A stretch of DNA of 64,000 nucleotides from positions 124,001 to 188,000 of the forward strand of contig NZ_JAMSKT010000001.1 of NCBI RefSeq assembly GCF_023806125.1. The letters run 5' to 3'. The translations under genes and the position numbers were made by a program. Below are positions 46,503-54,773 of the stretch, piece by piece (the first letter of the stretch is position 1; each line of letters begins with the position of its first letter). This DNA is from Clostridium caldaquaticum (lineage in GTDB: Bacteria > Bacillota > Clostridia > Clostridiales > Clostridiaceae). The notes beneath the pieces are model-generated. The model was not told where the DNA came from and did no database searches. It was given only the letters and a program-made list of their open reading frames with translations.

Positions 46503-48887
46503 TTAATATAAAGAATAAACCTTTGAAACCACAACCGTCATATCATCTTTCACTTTTCCGCCGCCAAGTTCTTTAGCTTTTTCTATAATTTCATCAGCAA
46601 GTTCCTTCGGACTGCTGCAGGTTGTATTCTGCAAAAAGTCAACTATCCAGTCTACCTTCCCTGCTGATTCATTATTATAATCTAAAATTCCGTCTGTGAG
46701 CATTATAACCAAATCTCCATTTTTTACCTTTTTATTCACTATATCTATATCCACCTTATCAAGCACACCCATAGGAAGAGTCTTTGATCTTATAACTTCT
46801 ACCTTATTTCCGCTCTTTATAAAACTTGCAACAGCACCGACCTTCATAAATTCTGCTTCACCAGTATATAAGTCTATGCTGCTTAAATCTACCGTAGAGA
46901 ATTTTTCATCAGCAGAAAACTTCAAACTCATTATAGAGTTTACTGTATTTATAGCAGTAATTCTGTTAAAACCTGTACTGGCAAACTTTTCAATAAGTTC
47001 AACTGCTGCATTGCTTTCCTGTTCTGCCTGAGGACCTGAACCCATTCCATCACTTATAACCGTCATATAAGTCCCATCACTAAGCTTTCCAAAAGTATAA
47101 CTATCTCCACTATAATTTTCTCCATCCTTGCACACCCTTTTAGCATGGGAACCTATATGAAACTTTGGTGCCTCTTCAAAAGTTATAGTACAATTATTAT
47201 CCTTTGGATCAATATTGCATCCGTCATCGCTGACACACATGTTTTTATGAATAACTTCATTAATAAGAGGAAGTATATCCTTAACACAGCTTTGTCTTCC
47301 GCCGCAAGCTGCCATTTTAAGCTTAACTACTAACCTATCATTTTTATTATTTAAACAAAATACATCTCTATACTTTATTCTGTTTCTGTCTAATATTCTT
47401 CTTATACTATTTTCAGCTTCAACATCAATTTTTATATTAGCATTAAAATCCTCAATAATTTCTGAAACAGAATCAGCCATATTTCCTATCTGATTAGATA
47501 GAAGTTCTCTTCCTTCGCTTAATCTTTTTCTCCACATCTCGCTTATTATATAGTTATTCACTATCTCCTCAGTACTTTTTATTAAAGCTGTTCTCTTAAC
47601 ACATTTTCTCTCAAGTTCCTGAGGCATTGTCTCATTCTTTTCCTGATAGTTTTGAATTAATTCTCCAAAGGCATTATATGTATAATAGCTTTCCCTTCTC
47701 CAGCACATAGAATTCATATTGCAGTTGCTGCAAACCCTATCTGCCAGATTTTCTATTAAAGCTGAGCTCTTATTTTTCATAACAAGCTTATCATTTTCTG
47801 CTAAGTTCTCAAGTATTGTTGACATATTTAAAAGTACATCTGAAAAACTATCTAATCTATCTATTAACATATTTTTAATTTTTTCCACATAGTTTGAACT
47901 TATACTTTCCTGTTTCTTTTCAAAATCTAGCTCTAAAGCTAATCTATCATAAATCTTGTTTGGAATAAAAAGAAAAACCCCGCAGGTAATTGCTGCTTCT
48001 ATAAATCTAAATTCTCCATTGATATTGGAATAAATGTTTACTATAACAAAAGCCACTAAATATGAAAGCCCGGTTAATATTTTTCCAGTTTCTTTGAAGG
48101 TTCCTGCTATAAGCCCGCAAATGCCATATACACTTATAAACAAAGTCATATTATTTGATGCAATTCCAACAATTACTCCTATAGCTACCCCGCTGGCTGC
48201 TCCAACCGTACTTCCTTTTATATAACTTATACCTAGTACAAATAAAAGAGCAAAAAGGTTTCTTAAAGAAACTCCAAAAATACTGGCGCCCCAGGTTCCT
48301 GATATAATAAGAGACGACGTTACTGCCATACTTATAAGTTCTTCATTTGTAAATAAATGCTTTGTTTTTAAATCTTTAAAGCATAGTATAGAATAATTTA
48401 TAATAAAATATAATGGGAATATACAAACTGTTTCCAAAAAAGCAGTAAAAAAAGCTACACCAATAGTAAAACTCAAAATAAGCATTTTATATGCTGTTAA
48501 CTCAATTAAAACAGCTGAGAATAACAATATAAGTTGTTTCTTTTTTCCAAGACCCATAGACAAATAACCTACAAAAGTGATAATTCCAACCAATACCATA
48601 TAGGAAGGCATTTCCTTTAAATTTCCATACAGTGTTGCATAACCAATAAGAGAACCACATCCAGCAACCAAAGAAATTCTCTCTTCTCCAAACATAGCAG
48701 CTGCTATTAAAAAAGCTATGCCAAATGGAGCCATATAATTTACTAAAAGTACTCTGCTTATTAAAAAAGACGCTGCAAAATAAACCAGCAGTTTTAATAT
48801 AAGCCTAACATCTACTAATTTCTTTTCCTCTTTTTTCTTAGTCTTAACCGCTCTCTCATAAGCTGACAAATTTGCTCCGTACTGCAT
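46503..48887 (-). CDS. spoIIE: Stage II sporulation protein E, membrane PP2C phosphatase
   Basis: The 794-residue protein activates sigma-F in the forespore by dephosphorylating the anti-anti-sigma factor SpoIIAA. It has about ten N-terminal membrane helices (residues 30-315), a central region with a Cys set (CSNCNMNSMC near 390), and a C-terminal PP2C domain with metal-binding Asp in VISDGMGSGPQAE near 606 and MLTDGILDYN near 740. The frame is open seven codons further, but GGGGGAG supports ATG 48885-48887. A promoter with 21-base spacing lies upstream. Confidence 0.95.
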   Translation of the reverse strand: MQYGANLSAYERAVKTKKKEEKKLVDVRLILKLLVYFAASFLISRVLLVNYMAPFGIAFLIAAAMFGEERISLVAGCGSLIGYATLYGNLKEMPSYMVLVGIITFVGYLSMGLGKKKQLILLFSAVLIELTAYKMLILSFTIGVAFFTAFLETVCIFPLYFIINYSILCFKDLKTKHLFTNEELISMAVTSSLIISGTWGASIFGVSLRNLFALLFVLGISYIKGSTVGAASGVAIGVIVGIASNNMTLFISVYGICGLIAGTFKETGKILTGLSYLVAFVIVNIYSNINGEFRFIEAAITCGVFLFIPNKIYDRLALELDFEKKQESISSNYVEKIKNMLIDRLDSFSDVLLNMSTILENLAENDKLVMKNKSSALIENLADRVCSNCNMNSMCWRRESYYTYNAFGELIQNYQEKNETMPQELERKCVKRTALIKSTEEIVNNYIISEMWRKRLSEGRELLSNQIGNMADSVSEIIEDFNANIKIDVEAENSIRRILDRNRIKYRDVFCLNNKNDRLVVKLKMAACGGRQSCVKDILPLINEVIHKNMCVSDDGCNIDPKDNNCTITFEEAPKFHIGSHAKRVCKDGENYSGDSYTFGKLSDGTYMTVISDGMGSGPQAEQESNAAVELIEKFASTGFNRITAINTVNSIMSLKFSADEKFSTVDLSSIDLYTGEAEFMKVGAVASFIKSGNKVEVIRSKTLPMGVLDKVDIDIVNKKVKNGDLVIMLTDGILDYNNESAGKVDWIVDFLQNTTCSSPKELADEIIEKAKELGGGKVKDDMTVVVSKVYSLY

Positions 48888-49229
48888 TAATAACACTCCC
48901 CCATCCAATCTTGCTTTTTATTATAACAAAGTTCTTTGGAAATAAATGTCATACCATGAAAGCCTTTACCAAATTTATTTGGACATTAATTCGTATAATT
49001 TTCCAAATAATTACCATTTAATAAAATTTTTAAATTTGCTTTTTACCCATTAAAACCTTATAAAAACAAGCTATTAGTAAATTTTATAAAAGATAGTTTG
49101 AATAAGATATCTTATTAATTTATGCAACATAAACAGAAAACATGTCGGTATTTCAATAATTTATTTTTTAAAACCTGTAATAATCAGCAAACCTCTCTGA
49201 ATATAATGAGTTGTATGGAGGGGATTAAA
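48888..49229. other. Intergenic region between divergent spoIIE and spoIIP
   Basis: About 340 bases without a credible gene. The spoIIE-proximal part carries the 21-bp-spaced promoter and a possible 0A-like box TTGGACA at 48979-48985. The spoIIP side has a perfect 16-base palindrome AATAAGATATCTTATT at 49101-49116. No stable RNA structure was seen. Confidence 0.6.
48920..48952 (-). promoter_or_regulatory. spoIIE promoter with 21-bp spacer
   Basis: On the minus strand ATGACA (48947-48952) and TATAAT (48920-48925) are 21 bases apart. The B. subtilis spoIIE and spoIIG promoters, which use sigma-A with Spo0A~P, also have spacers of about 21-22 bases. This long spacer explains why a normal 17-base partner is missing. 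Confidence 0.65.
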
Positions 49230-50330
49230 TTGTTAAAGAATAAAAATACAAAAGGTAAAATCTATACCTCACTTTCATTGTCCTTATTACTCACTTTATC
49301 TGTACCCTTGACTGCAAAAGCAGGTACAGAAGATACCGTTTCTTTTGATAAAAGCATGTACTATATAGAAGTAATGAAAAACGCCCTGCCTCTTTTAAAA
49401 TCAATGAACCTTGACGAAGATGACATGGCAGAAGCTGATTTCTCATTAACGGACAAGTTCCTCGAAATGATGGGTTTAGATGTGAACAGTCCTTTATCAA
49501 TTGTTAGTCGTGAATTTAACCTTATTAAAGATGGGGATCCTAAAGGAATAGCCAGAGATACTACAACGCCTTTTACTCTAAATCCTTTTAAGCTTAACGA
49601 AAACAACATAATAAAAAATACAGATGTTAAAACAACCGACTCAAATACTCCTGTGGATTATACTAAAATTGCAGAAGTATACAATGCTAAATTAAAGAAG
49701 ACTTTAAATCCCGCAAAACCAGAAGTTTTAATTTATCATACTCACACAACTGAAAGCTATAAACCTTATGCAGCCAACGTATCAGATGATCAAAGCAAAA
49801 CTGTTGTTGCTGTTGGAGATGTAATAGCTAATGAACTTGAAAAAAACTACGGTATTGCTGTAATTCACGATAAAACAGTACATAATATGGTATTTAATAA
49901 GAGCTACGCACGTTCAGGAGAAACCTTAGATAAGTATTTAAATAAATATAAAGACTTTAAAGTAATAATAGACCTGCATAGAGATGGTGGACCAAAAAAA
50001 GAAGATGTAACTGTAAGTATGCATAGTTCAAATGTTGCAAGGCTTATCTTTGTTGAAGGACCAGGAAATCCTAATAAGGATAAAAATGCAGCACTTATGA
50101 AAAAACTTGTAAACATAGGGCAAAGTCTTTTTCCTGGACTTATACGTCCTGGAAATCAAGGTGATTACGGCATTTATGTCCATAATAACGGAACTAAGTT
50201 CAACCAGCAAAAAAGCCCTAACGCCCTGTTATTAGAAGTAGGTTCGGAAAACAATACTCTAGAAGAAGCTAAAACTTCAGGTGTATATGTAGCAAGAATA
50301 TTAGCTGAATACATAAATGGAAAACAATGA
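49230..50330 (+). CDS. spoIIP: Stage II sporulation protein P
   Basis: The 366-residue peptidoglycan amidase/endopeptidase drives membrane migration during engulfment. It has an N-terminal signal anchor (SLSLSLLLTLSVPLTAKA, about 14-31), then the SpoIIP catalytic domain from about 165: LIYHTHTTESY (zinc His and Glu), VIIDLHRDGG, and LLLEVGSENNTLEEA near the end. The frame is open for 36 codons upstream, but GGAGGG at 49217-49222 places the start at TTG 49230. It is divergent from spoIIE. Confidence 0.94.
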   Translation: MLKNKNTKGKIYTSLSLSLLLTLSVPLTAKAGTEDTVSFDKSMYYIEVMKNALPLLKSMNLDEDDMAEADFSLTDKFLEMMGLDVNSPLSIVSREFNLIKDGDPKGIARDTTTPFTLNPFKLNENNIIKNTDVKTTDSNTPVDYTKIAEVYNAKLKKTLNPAKPEVLIYHTHTTESYKPYAANVSDDQSKTVVAVGDVIANELEKNYGIAVIHDKTVHNMVFNKSYARSGETLDKYLNKYKDFKVIIDLHRDGGPKKEDVTVSMHSSNVARLIFVEGPGNPNKDKNAALMKKLVNIGQSLFPGLIRPGNQGDYGIYVHNNGTKFNQQKSPNALLLEVGSENNTLEEAKTSGVYVARILAEYINGKQ

Positions 50331-50340
50331 TTGTTATTTT

Positions 50341-50369
50341 AAAAGCTCCACATAACGGAGCTTTTTATT
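50341..50369 (+). terminator. Terminator after spoIIP
   Basis: AAAGCTCC-ACATAAC-GGAGCTTT is followed by TTTATTT. Confidence 0.88.
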
Positions 50370-50454
50370 TACTTATTTTTTGTAATATTTAGTCACCTGT
50401 TATCTGCAATTTGAATAATATATATTCAGATGATTTTTATGGTGGTGTTTGATT

Positions 50455-51828
50455 TTGAAGGAACATTTTTTATGTTCATTGGAAGAGTTTCTGTTTAATA
50501 ATATGCGCTCAAGCGAATATAGAATTAAAAATGCTAAACAGCCTATAATATTTTATTTAACTCCCGGCAACCTTACCTCAACTTCTAATACAAAGCCTTA
50601 TATCTGTGCCTATCTAAAGCAGGGAAATGAAATTTTAGATTTTAAAAGTTCTAAACTTTATGTAGATAACAAAGAACTGAATGCTTATTTAAAAAACAAC
50701 AGTATAAGTTATTTTGTTAAAGACCCTTTACAGTATGGAACTCATACAGTAAAGCTCGTTATTAATGATAAAGATAATAACCCCCAAGAATTTATCTGGA
50801 AATTTATAATTGAAGATGAACTTATGGAATATAATTTTTATTTCGGCATACCACATGCCCATACCTCCTATTCCGATGGAATTGGTACACCTACAGAAGC
50901 TTATGAACAGGCTAAAAATAATGGTCTTAACTTCTTAATCGTAACTGATCATCAGGGAAAACTTGTTAATGGAAAATATAATTATGACAGGAGCATATTT
51001 ATAATCGGAAAAAAACACCCGAAATGGGAAATGCTGAAACTTGAAGCTGCTGCTGCAAATAAAAGATATAAAGATTTTGCTGCTCTTTTTGGTTTTGAAT
51101 TAAGCACAAAATTTTGGGGACATATTAACATTATCAACAGCCAAAGCATTATAGAAAAAAAGCCGAATTTTTTAGAAGAACTTTATGAATGGCTTATTAC
51201 AGAAGAAAATATACTTCTTTCTATAAATCATCCTCATCGTTCTCCAAAAACTCTCCCTTTTTCCCATAACTTTGATAATTTTGTAAATCTATATGAAGTA
51301 GGCAACGGCTCTACCACTCGTATCTACACTAGAACAGAAAAAAATTATTATAATGCGTTAGATGACGGATGGCATATCGCTGCAATAAACGGCCAGGATA
51401 ATCACATTAATGATTGGGGAAATTCTCCTAACATTACCGCAGTTATAGCAAAAGAACTCACTATAGATTCTTTGTTAGATGCAATAAAATTAAGAAGAGT
51501 TTACTCAACTGAATCTAAAACTCTAAAACTTGTAGTTAAAGGAAATAACCGCTGGATGGGAAGTATTTTGAATATTAATATAGGAGATAAATTAAATCTT
51601 CACATTAAAGCGGAAGATTTAATTAATCCTATAGAAAAAGTTGAAGTAATTACAAATAGAGGAAAGATAATTGCAGAAAAAAACTTTAAAGCAGCCTCTG
51701 TATTAGAATGGAATTTAGACTTTACCATAACTGAAGATTATTGCTGGTATGTAGTTAAAATAATTCATAGTAATGAAAATGTAGCCATATCTTCTGCATT
51801 GTTTGTACAGAGCTTTAGTATAAAATAA
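50455..51828 (+). CDS. PHP-domain metallohydrolase (CehA/McbA-like) with N-terminal beta domain
   Basis: The 457-residue protein has a beta-rich N-terminal domain (about 20-120, with YFVKDPLQYGTHTVKLVIND), a PHP domain from about 130 with metal-binding HAHTSYSDG and VTDHQ, a distal SINHPHRSPK and NGQDNH, and a C-terminal beta domain (about 360-457). The CehA/McbA branch hydrolyses phosphate esters or related bonds; the substrate here is unknown. There is no signal peptide. GGTGGTG supports TTG 50455. Confidence 0.85.
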   Translation: MKEHFLCSLEEFLFNNMRSSEYRIKNAKQPIIFYLTPGNLTSTSNTKPYICAYLKQGNEILDFKSSKLYVDNKELNAYLKNNSISYFVKDPLQYGTHTVKLVINDKDNNPQEFIWKFIIEDELMEYNFYFGIPHAHTSYSDGIGTPTEAYEQAKNNGLNFLIVTDHQGKLVNGKYNYDRSIFIIGKKHPKWEMLKLEAAAANKRYKDFAALFGFELSTKFWGHINIINSQSIIEKKPNFLEELYEWLITEENILLSINHPHRSPKTLPFSHNFDNFVNLYEVGNGSTTRIYTRTEKNYYNALDDGWHIAAINGQDNHINDWGNSPNITAVIAKELTIDSLLDAIKLRRVYSTESKTLKLVVKGNNRWMGSILNINIGDKLNLHIKAEDLINPIEKVEVITNRGKIIAEKNFKAASVLEWNLDFTITEDYCWYVVKIIHSNENVAISSALFVQSFSIK

Positions 51829-51854
51829 AATCCTGAAGTAATACTTCAGGATTT
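51828..51854. terminator. Bidirectional terminator (PHP gene and tRNA cluster)
   Basis: AAATCCTGAAGT (51828-51839) pairs with ACTTCAGGATTT (51843-51854). The minus strand continues TTATTTTATA, so it ends the tRNA transcript; the plus strand is less T-rich. Confidence 0.85.
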
Positions 51855-51859
51855 ATGTA

Positions 51860-51936
51860 TGGTAGCGGAAATAGGACTTGAACCTACGACACATCGGGTA
51901 TGAACCGATTGCTCTAGCCAACTGAGCTATTCCGCC
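51860..51936 (-). tRNA. tRNA-Met (CAT), elongator, CCA encoded
   Basis: The minus strand begins GGCGGAATAGCTCAGTTGG and ends with an encoded CCA. The anticodon loop TTCATAC gives CAT. The acceptor is fully paired at position 1-72, unlike the initiator next to it, so elongator Met is the simplest reading; an Ile2 tRNA modified by TilS is an alternative not excluded. Confidence 0.9.
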
Positions 51937-51968
51937 ATATTATTTATTTGTTTCATATCTGAAACTTT

Positions 51969-52044
51969 TGGTTGCGGGGGCAGGACTTGAACCTGCGACC
52001 TTCGGGTTATGAGCCCGACGAGCTGCCAACTGCTCCACCCCGCG
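51969..52044 (-). tRNA. Initiator tRNA-fMet (CAT)
   Basis: The minus strand starts CGCGGGGTGGAGCAG and ends CCCCGCA-A-CCA. Position 1 (C) faces A72 unpaired, and the anticodon stem has GGG/CCC, both marks of an initiator tRNA. The anticodon is CAT. Confidence 0.95.
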
Positions 52045-52048
52045 ATAT

Positions 52049-52137
52049 TGGTGCTGAAGACCGGAATCGAACCGGTACGGTGTTTAACCACCGCAGGATT
52101 TTAAGTCCTGTGCGTCTGCCTGTTCCGCCACTTCAGC
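52049..52137 (-). tRNA. tRNA-Leu (TAA), CCA encoded
   Basis: The minus strand starts GCTGAAGTGGCGGAAC, with anticodon loop CTTAAAA (TAA), a long variable arm typical of Leu, and an encoded CCA. It is first in the Leu-fMet-Met cluster. Confidence 0.95.
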
Positions 52138-52275
52138 ATGTCGTTTCCTAGCGACATAGTTTATTATATATTATATATTATATCATGTCAACATTTTTTT
52201 ATAAGTTATTTTTTGGTTGTTCATATATTAATATCATACCAAAATGTAACTTACCACATACCTACAGCTTAACAA

Positions 52276-52297
52276 AGGAATCGCCTTAGCGATTCCT
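52276..52297 (-). terminator. Hairpin after the S1-domain gene
   Basis: On the minus strand AGGAATCGC-TAAG-GCGATTCCT is followed by a short TTGTT. It likely ends the rqcP-to-S1 transcript. Confidence 0.65.
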
Positions 52298-52304
52298 CTA
52301 TATG

Positions 52305-52715
52305 CTAATAATTTGAACTTTTTCTGTAACCACGGCTTCTTGACTCTTGATGTTTTTTAAGTTCTTGTACCTTTTCTTCACTTTCCTTTAAAAACTTTGA
52401 AAGTCTATCTTCAAAACTGGAAGCATTTGATCTATTTTTTTCTTGACTCCAATCAATTTCAATTGGTCTTACAGATTTTCTTGGAGGGGTAGCCTGTTTT
52501 ATGGATAGGCTTATCTTTCCATTATCATCCACTGAAATTACTTTAACTTTAACTTTATCTTTCTCTTTTAAATAGTCTCTGATGTTTTTTACAAAAGTGT
52601 CTGAAACCTCTGATATGTGGACTAAACCTGTTTTCCCATCCACTTCAACAAATGCACCAAAATTTGTAATGTTAACTACTGTACCTTCTAGGATACTACC
52701 TGTCTGTAAGGTCAT
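52305..52715 (-). CDS. yabR: S1 RNA-binding domain protein (YabR-like)
   Basis: The 136-residue protein has one S1 domain at residues 1-72 (GSILEGTVVNITNFGAFVEV, TGLVHISEVS, KVKVISVDDNGKISLS) and a Lys/Arg/Ser-rich tail. It matches YabR of Bacillus in fold and in position after divIC. The role is probably RNA or ribosome binding; no direct function can be read. AGGAGG precedes the ATG. Confidence 0.9.
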   Translation of the reverse strand: MTLQTGSILEGTVVNITNFGAFVEVDGKTGLVHISEVSDTFVKNIRDYLKEKDKVKVKVISVDDNGKISLSIKQATPPRKSVRPIEIDWSQEKNRSNASSFEDRLSKFLKESEEKVQELKKHQESRSRGYRKSSNY

Positions 52716-52776
52716 ATTAAAAAGACTCCTCCTTAAAAATTAAATATGTTATATATTTATAATATTAAAAACTAAG

Positions 52777-53043
52777 TTATTTTGATATTACAGGAGTCTC
52801 TCCTTCTTTTATTAAGCCTAACCTTTCTCTTGCAAGCTTTTCAATGTAAGCATCGGTTTTTGATATATTAACCTCATCCTGTAATTGCTGATTTTTCTGC
52901 TTTAGTTTAGAAAGTTCCTGCTGATTAACTTTTATTTCTTTTTTGATTTTAACCATAACTAACTGAGTACTGACAAGTATGTAACCCACATAACACGAAG
53001 CCAATATAATCAATACCTTTTTAAGATTAAGCTTTTTATTCAT
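52777..53043 (-). CDS. divIC: DivIC/FtsB-like septum formation initiator
   Basis: The 88-residue protein has one membrane helix (KKVLIILASCYVGYILVST, about 9-28) and a coiled coil (KKEIKVNQQELSKLKQKNQQL), then a conserved end AYIEKLARERLGLIKEGE, as in DivIC/FtsB/FtsL-like division proteins. It sits between yabQ and yabR as in Bacillus. Its partners FtsL and DivIB are not in this window. Confidence 0.88.
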   Translation of the reverse strand: MNKKLNLKKVLIILASCYVGYILVSTQLVMVKIKKEIKVNQQELSKLKQKNQQLQDEVNISKTDAYIEKLARERLGLIKEGETPVISK

Positions 53044-53106
53044 GTGCCCTTACTCCTTATACTCTTAATCATTGGTTAATATCACTTTTATGTCTCACTA
53101 TATATT

Positions 53107-53547
53107 TTAAATTCTATTTTGATTTTCTTCAAGTTTTTTCTTAAGGATTTTTTGTTTATTTTTTCTTTTAATATTATAAAACAATAGTTGAATTGGATAT
53201 GTTAAAAAATTAAAAGTTATTCTTATAAATTTAATTATACTTTTAATAAGCTTATACTGTACCTTAATAAATATTTTACTAATCATTTCCATATATATGA
53301 TTATTCCTATTCCTATTGCTGCATATACATACATTCTCATGTAGGCATAGTTTGTAAATAGGAGGAATATGAATACTACTATACCAGTAAATATCCAAAA
53401 CAACATATCCTCAATAAATGTAACTATCCTATTTGGGTTTTCAAGCCCTCTAAAAACTCTATATAAGTCAAACAATATTCCTGTTAATACTCCTGCCAGT
53501 ATGCTGAAAATAAGAATATTTAACTGAACTGAAACGGGAAATAACAT
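53107..53547 (-). CDS. yabQ: Spore cortex biosynthesis protein YabQ
   Basis: The 146-residue protein has three or four membrane helices (SVQLNILIFSILAGVLTGILFD, MLFWIFTGIVVFIFLLFTNYAY, then IGIGIIIYMEMI) and the YabQ pattern FDLYRVFRG. YabQ is needed for cortex formation in B. subtilis. It lies eight bases after yabP. The basic tail is Lys-rich. Confidence 0.92.
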   Translation of the reverse strand: MLFPVSVQLNILIFSILAGVLTGILFDLYRVFRGLENPNRIVTFIEDMLFWIFTGIVVFIFLLFTNYAYMRMYVYAAIGIGIIIYMEMISKIFIKVQYKLIKSIIKFIRITFNFLTYPIQLLFYNIKRKNKQKILKKKLEENQNRI

Positions 53548-53555
53548 AATTATAC

Positions 53556-53849
53556 CTACTTAAACAACTTAGCAAATATGCTTTCGTTGTCTTTCTTAAT
53601 TTCAGCAGTAGAGTAAACACAGGAATTAATCATTCCTATAATTATAACTTCCCCATTTTGTACATCTAGTTTGTTCATTCTTAACCCTTCCCCTTTGATA
53701 GTCATAGAGCCAAGATTAGTATTAAGCATAATCTGTGAATCATTAAAACTTATAACTTCAACAACTCCAGTTAATGACAGCTTTCTTCTGTTTTCAAGGG
53801 TTAAATTACTCCTTTTATCTTCTATCTTTATTTCTTTTTTAGCCTCCAT
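53556..53849 (-). CDS. yabP: Sporulation protein YabP
   Basis: The 97-residue protein has the YabP pattern: RSNLTLENRRKLSLTGVVEV, NTNLGSMTIKGEGL and INSCVYS. It is required for cortex assembly together with YabQ. Its ribosome site GGAGGG is partly inside a long inverted repeat (53858-53931), which may control translation. Confidence 0.92.
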   Translation of the reverse strand: MEAKKEIKIEDKRSNLTLENRRKLSLTGVVEVISFNDSQIMLNTNLGSMTIKGEGLRMNKLDVQNGEVIIIGMINSCVYSTAEIKKDNESIFAKLFK

Positions 53850-53857
53850 TTTATCCC

Positions 53858-53931
53858 TCCAGGCATTACATTAATATTGCTCAATCATATAAAGAGGTCT
53901 TGCCCCTCTTGTATTTATTTATATGCCTGGA
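53858..53931 (-). promoter_or_regulatory. Folded yabP leader
   Basis: TCCAGGCAT (53858-53866) and ATGCCTGGA (53923-53931) form a 9-bp stem; inside, AAGAGG/CCTCTT forms a second hairpin near 53891-53910. The outer stem covers the first bases of the yabP ribosome site on the minus strand. Confidence 0.5.
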
Positions 53932-53943
53932 AGTCTTTATATA

Positions 53944-54210
53944 TTACTCTTCGTCCGTGTCTTCTTCTCCAACTAATATTTCATACATAGCCTTAGCCTC
54001 TTCTTTTCTTACATGCTCAGCTACATTTGTTATTTTTGCTTTTAAAATCTTTGCAGCATATTGAATTTCTATTATATCTCCTTCTTTAATGTCAGTGCTT
54101 GGCTTTGCTGTTTTTCCATTTATGCTAACTCTTCCATTTTCACAAGCTTCTTTAGCAACAGTTCTTCTCTTTATAATCCTTGAAACTTTTAAATATTTAT
54201 CTAGCCTCAT
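53944..54210 (-). CDS. rqcP: S4-domain RNA-binding protein RqcP (YabO/HslR-like)
   Basis: The 88-residue protein has an S4 domain: MRLDKYLKVSRIIKRRTVAKE, NGRVSINGKTAKPSTDIKEGD. RqcP helps add Ala tails to nascent chains on stalled ribosomes. Its place beside mazG, yabP and yabQ matches Bacillus. AGGAGG precedes the ATG. Confidence 0.93.
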   Translation of the reverse strand: MRLDKYLKVSRIIKRRTVAKEACENGRVSINGKTAKPSTDIKEGDIIEIQYAAKILKAKITNVAEHVRKEEAKAMYEILVGEEDTDEE

Positions 54211-54232
54211 GAAAATCCTCCTAATCTAAAAT

Positions 54233-54263
54233 AAAAAGCCTGAATTAAAAATCCAGGCTTTTT
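54233..54263 (-). terminator. Terminator after hup
   Basis: On the minus strand AAAAAGCCTG and CAGGCTTTTT flank an 11-base loop, followed by ATTTTAG. Confidence 0.9.
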
Positions 54264-54272
54264 GAAAAGTCA

Positions 54273-54551
54273 TTATTTCTTTTCTACTGCTTCTTTGAAT
54301 TCTTTACCAGCTTTAAATACTGGAACTACTGATGCTGGTATAGTTATTTCTTCTTTAGTTCTTGGATTTCTTCCTACTCTAGCAGCTCTTTCTCTAGCTT
54401 CAAAAGTTCCAAATCCTACTAATTGAACTTTTTCTCCCTTTGCTAGTGCTTCTTGAACACTCTCTATTAATGATTTTAAAGCTGCTTCAGCATCTTTTTT
54501 TGTTAAACCGCTTTTTTCAGCCATGCTTGTTATTAATTCTGCTTTGTTCAC
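54273..54551 (-). CDS. hup: HU-family DNA-binding protein
   Basis: The 92-residue protein has the HU signature: MNKAELITSMAEKSGLTKKD, VQLVGFGTFEARERAARVGRNP and the KAGKEFKEAV end. It bends and packs DNA. The start is GTG with only a weak AGGA upstream, and that site lies in an inverted repeat, which is unusual for so abundant a protein. A strong GGAGGTG lies about 80 bases upstream. Confidence 0.96.
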   Translation of the reverse strand: MNKAELITSMAEKSGLTKKDAEAALKSLIESVQEALAKGEKVQLVGFGTFEARERAARVGRNPRTKEEITIPASVVPVFKAGKEFKEAVEKK

Positions 54552-54559
54552 TTTTGTAT

Positions 54560-54637
54560 CCTGGTTTCAATCTATTAGATTTATCCACCGGGCCAGCAAG
54601 ATAGGCAATAAAACCTAAACCAGGGTTTTCACCTCCT
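54560..54637 (-). promoter_or_regulatory. hup leader with SD-masking inverted repeat
   Basis: In the mRNA, CCTGGTTT (54617-54624) can pair with AAACCAGG (54560-54567), which overlaps the only AGGA before the GTG start. A strong GGAGGTG (54631-54637) stands upstream without a good start codon after it. Confidence 0.5.
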
Positions 54638-54773
54638 AAAAAATTTATTTATTTTCAGCCCATTTTTTCTTTTAGTATATATGTAAAAATATAACTAAAC
54701 AAACTTACTTTTAGCTTGTATTTCTAATCTACAAACTATAAATCTTAGTGAATTACTATATTCTGCACTAATA

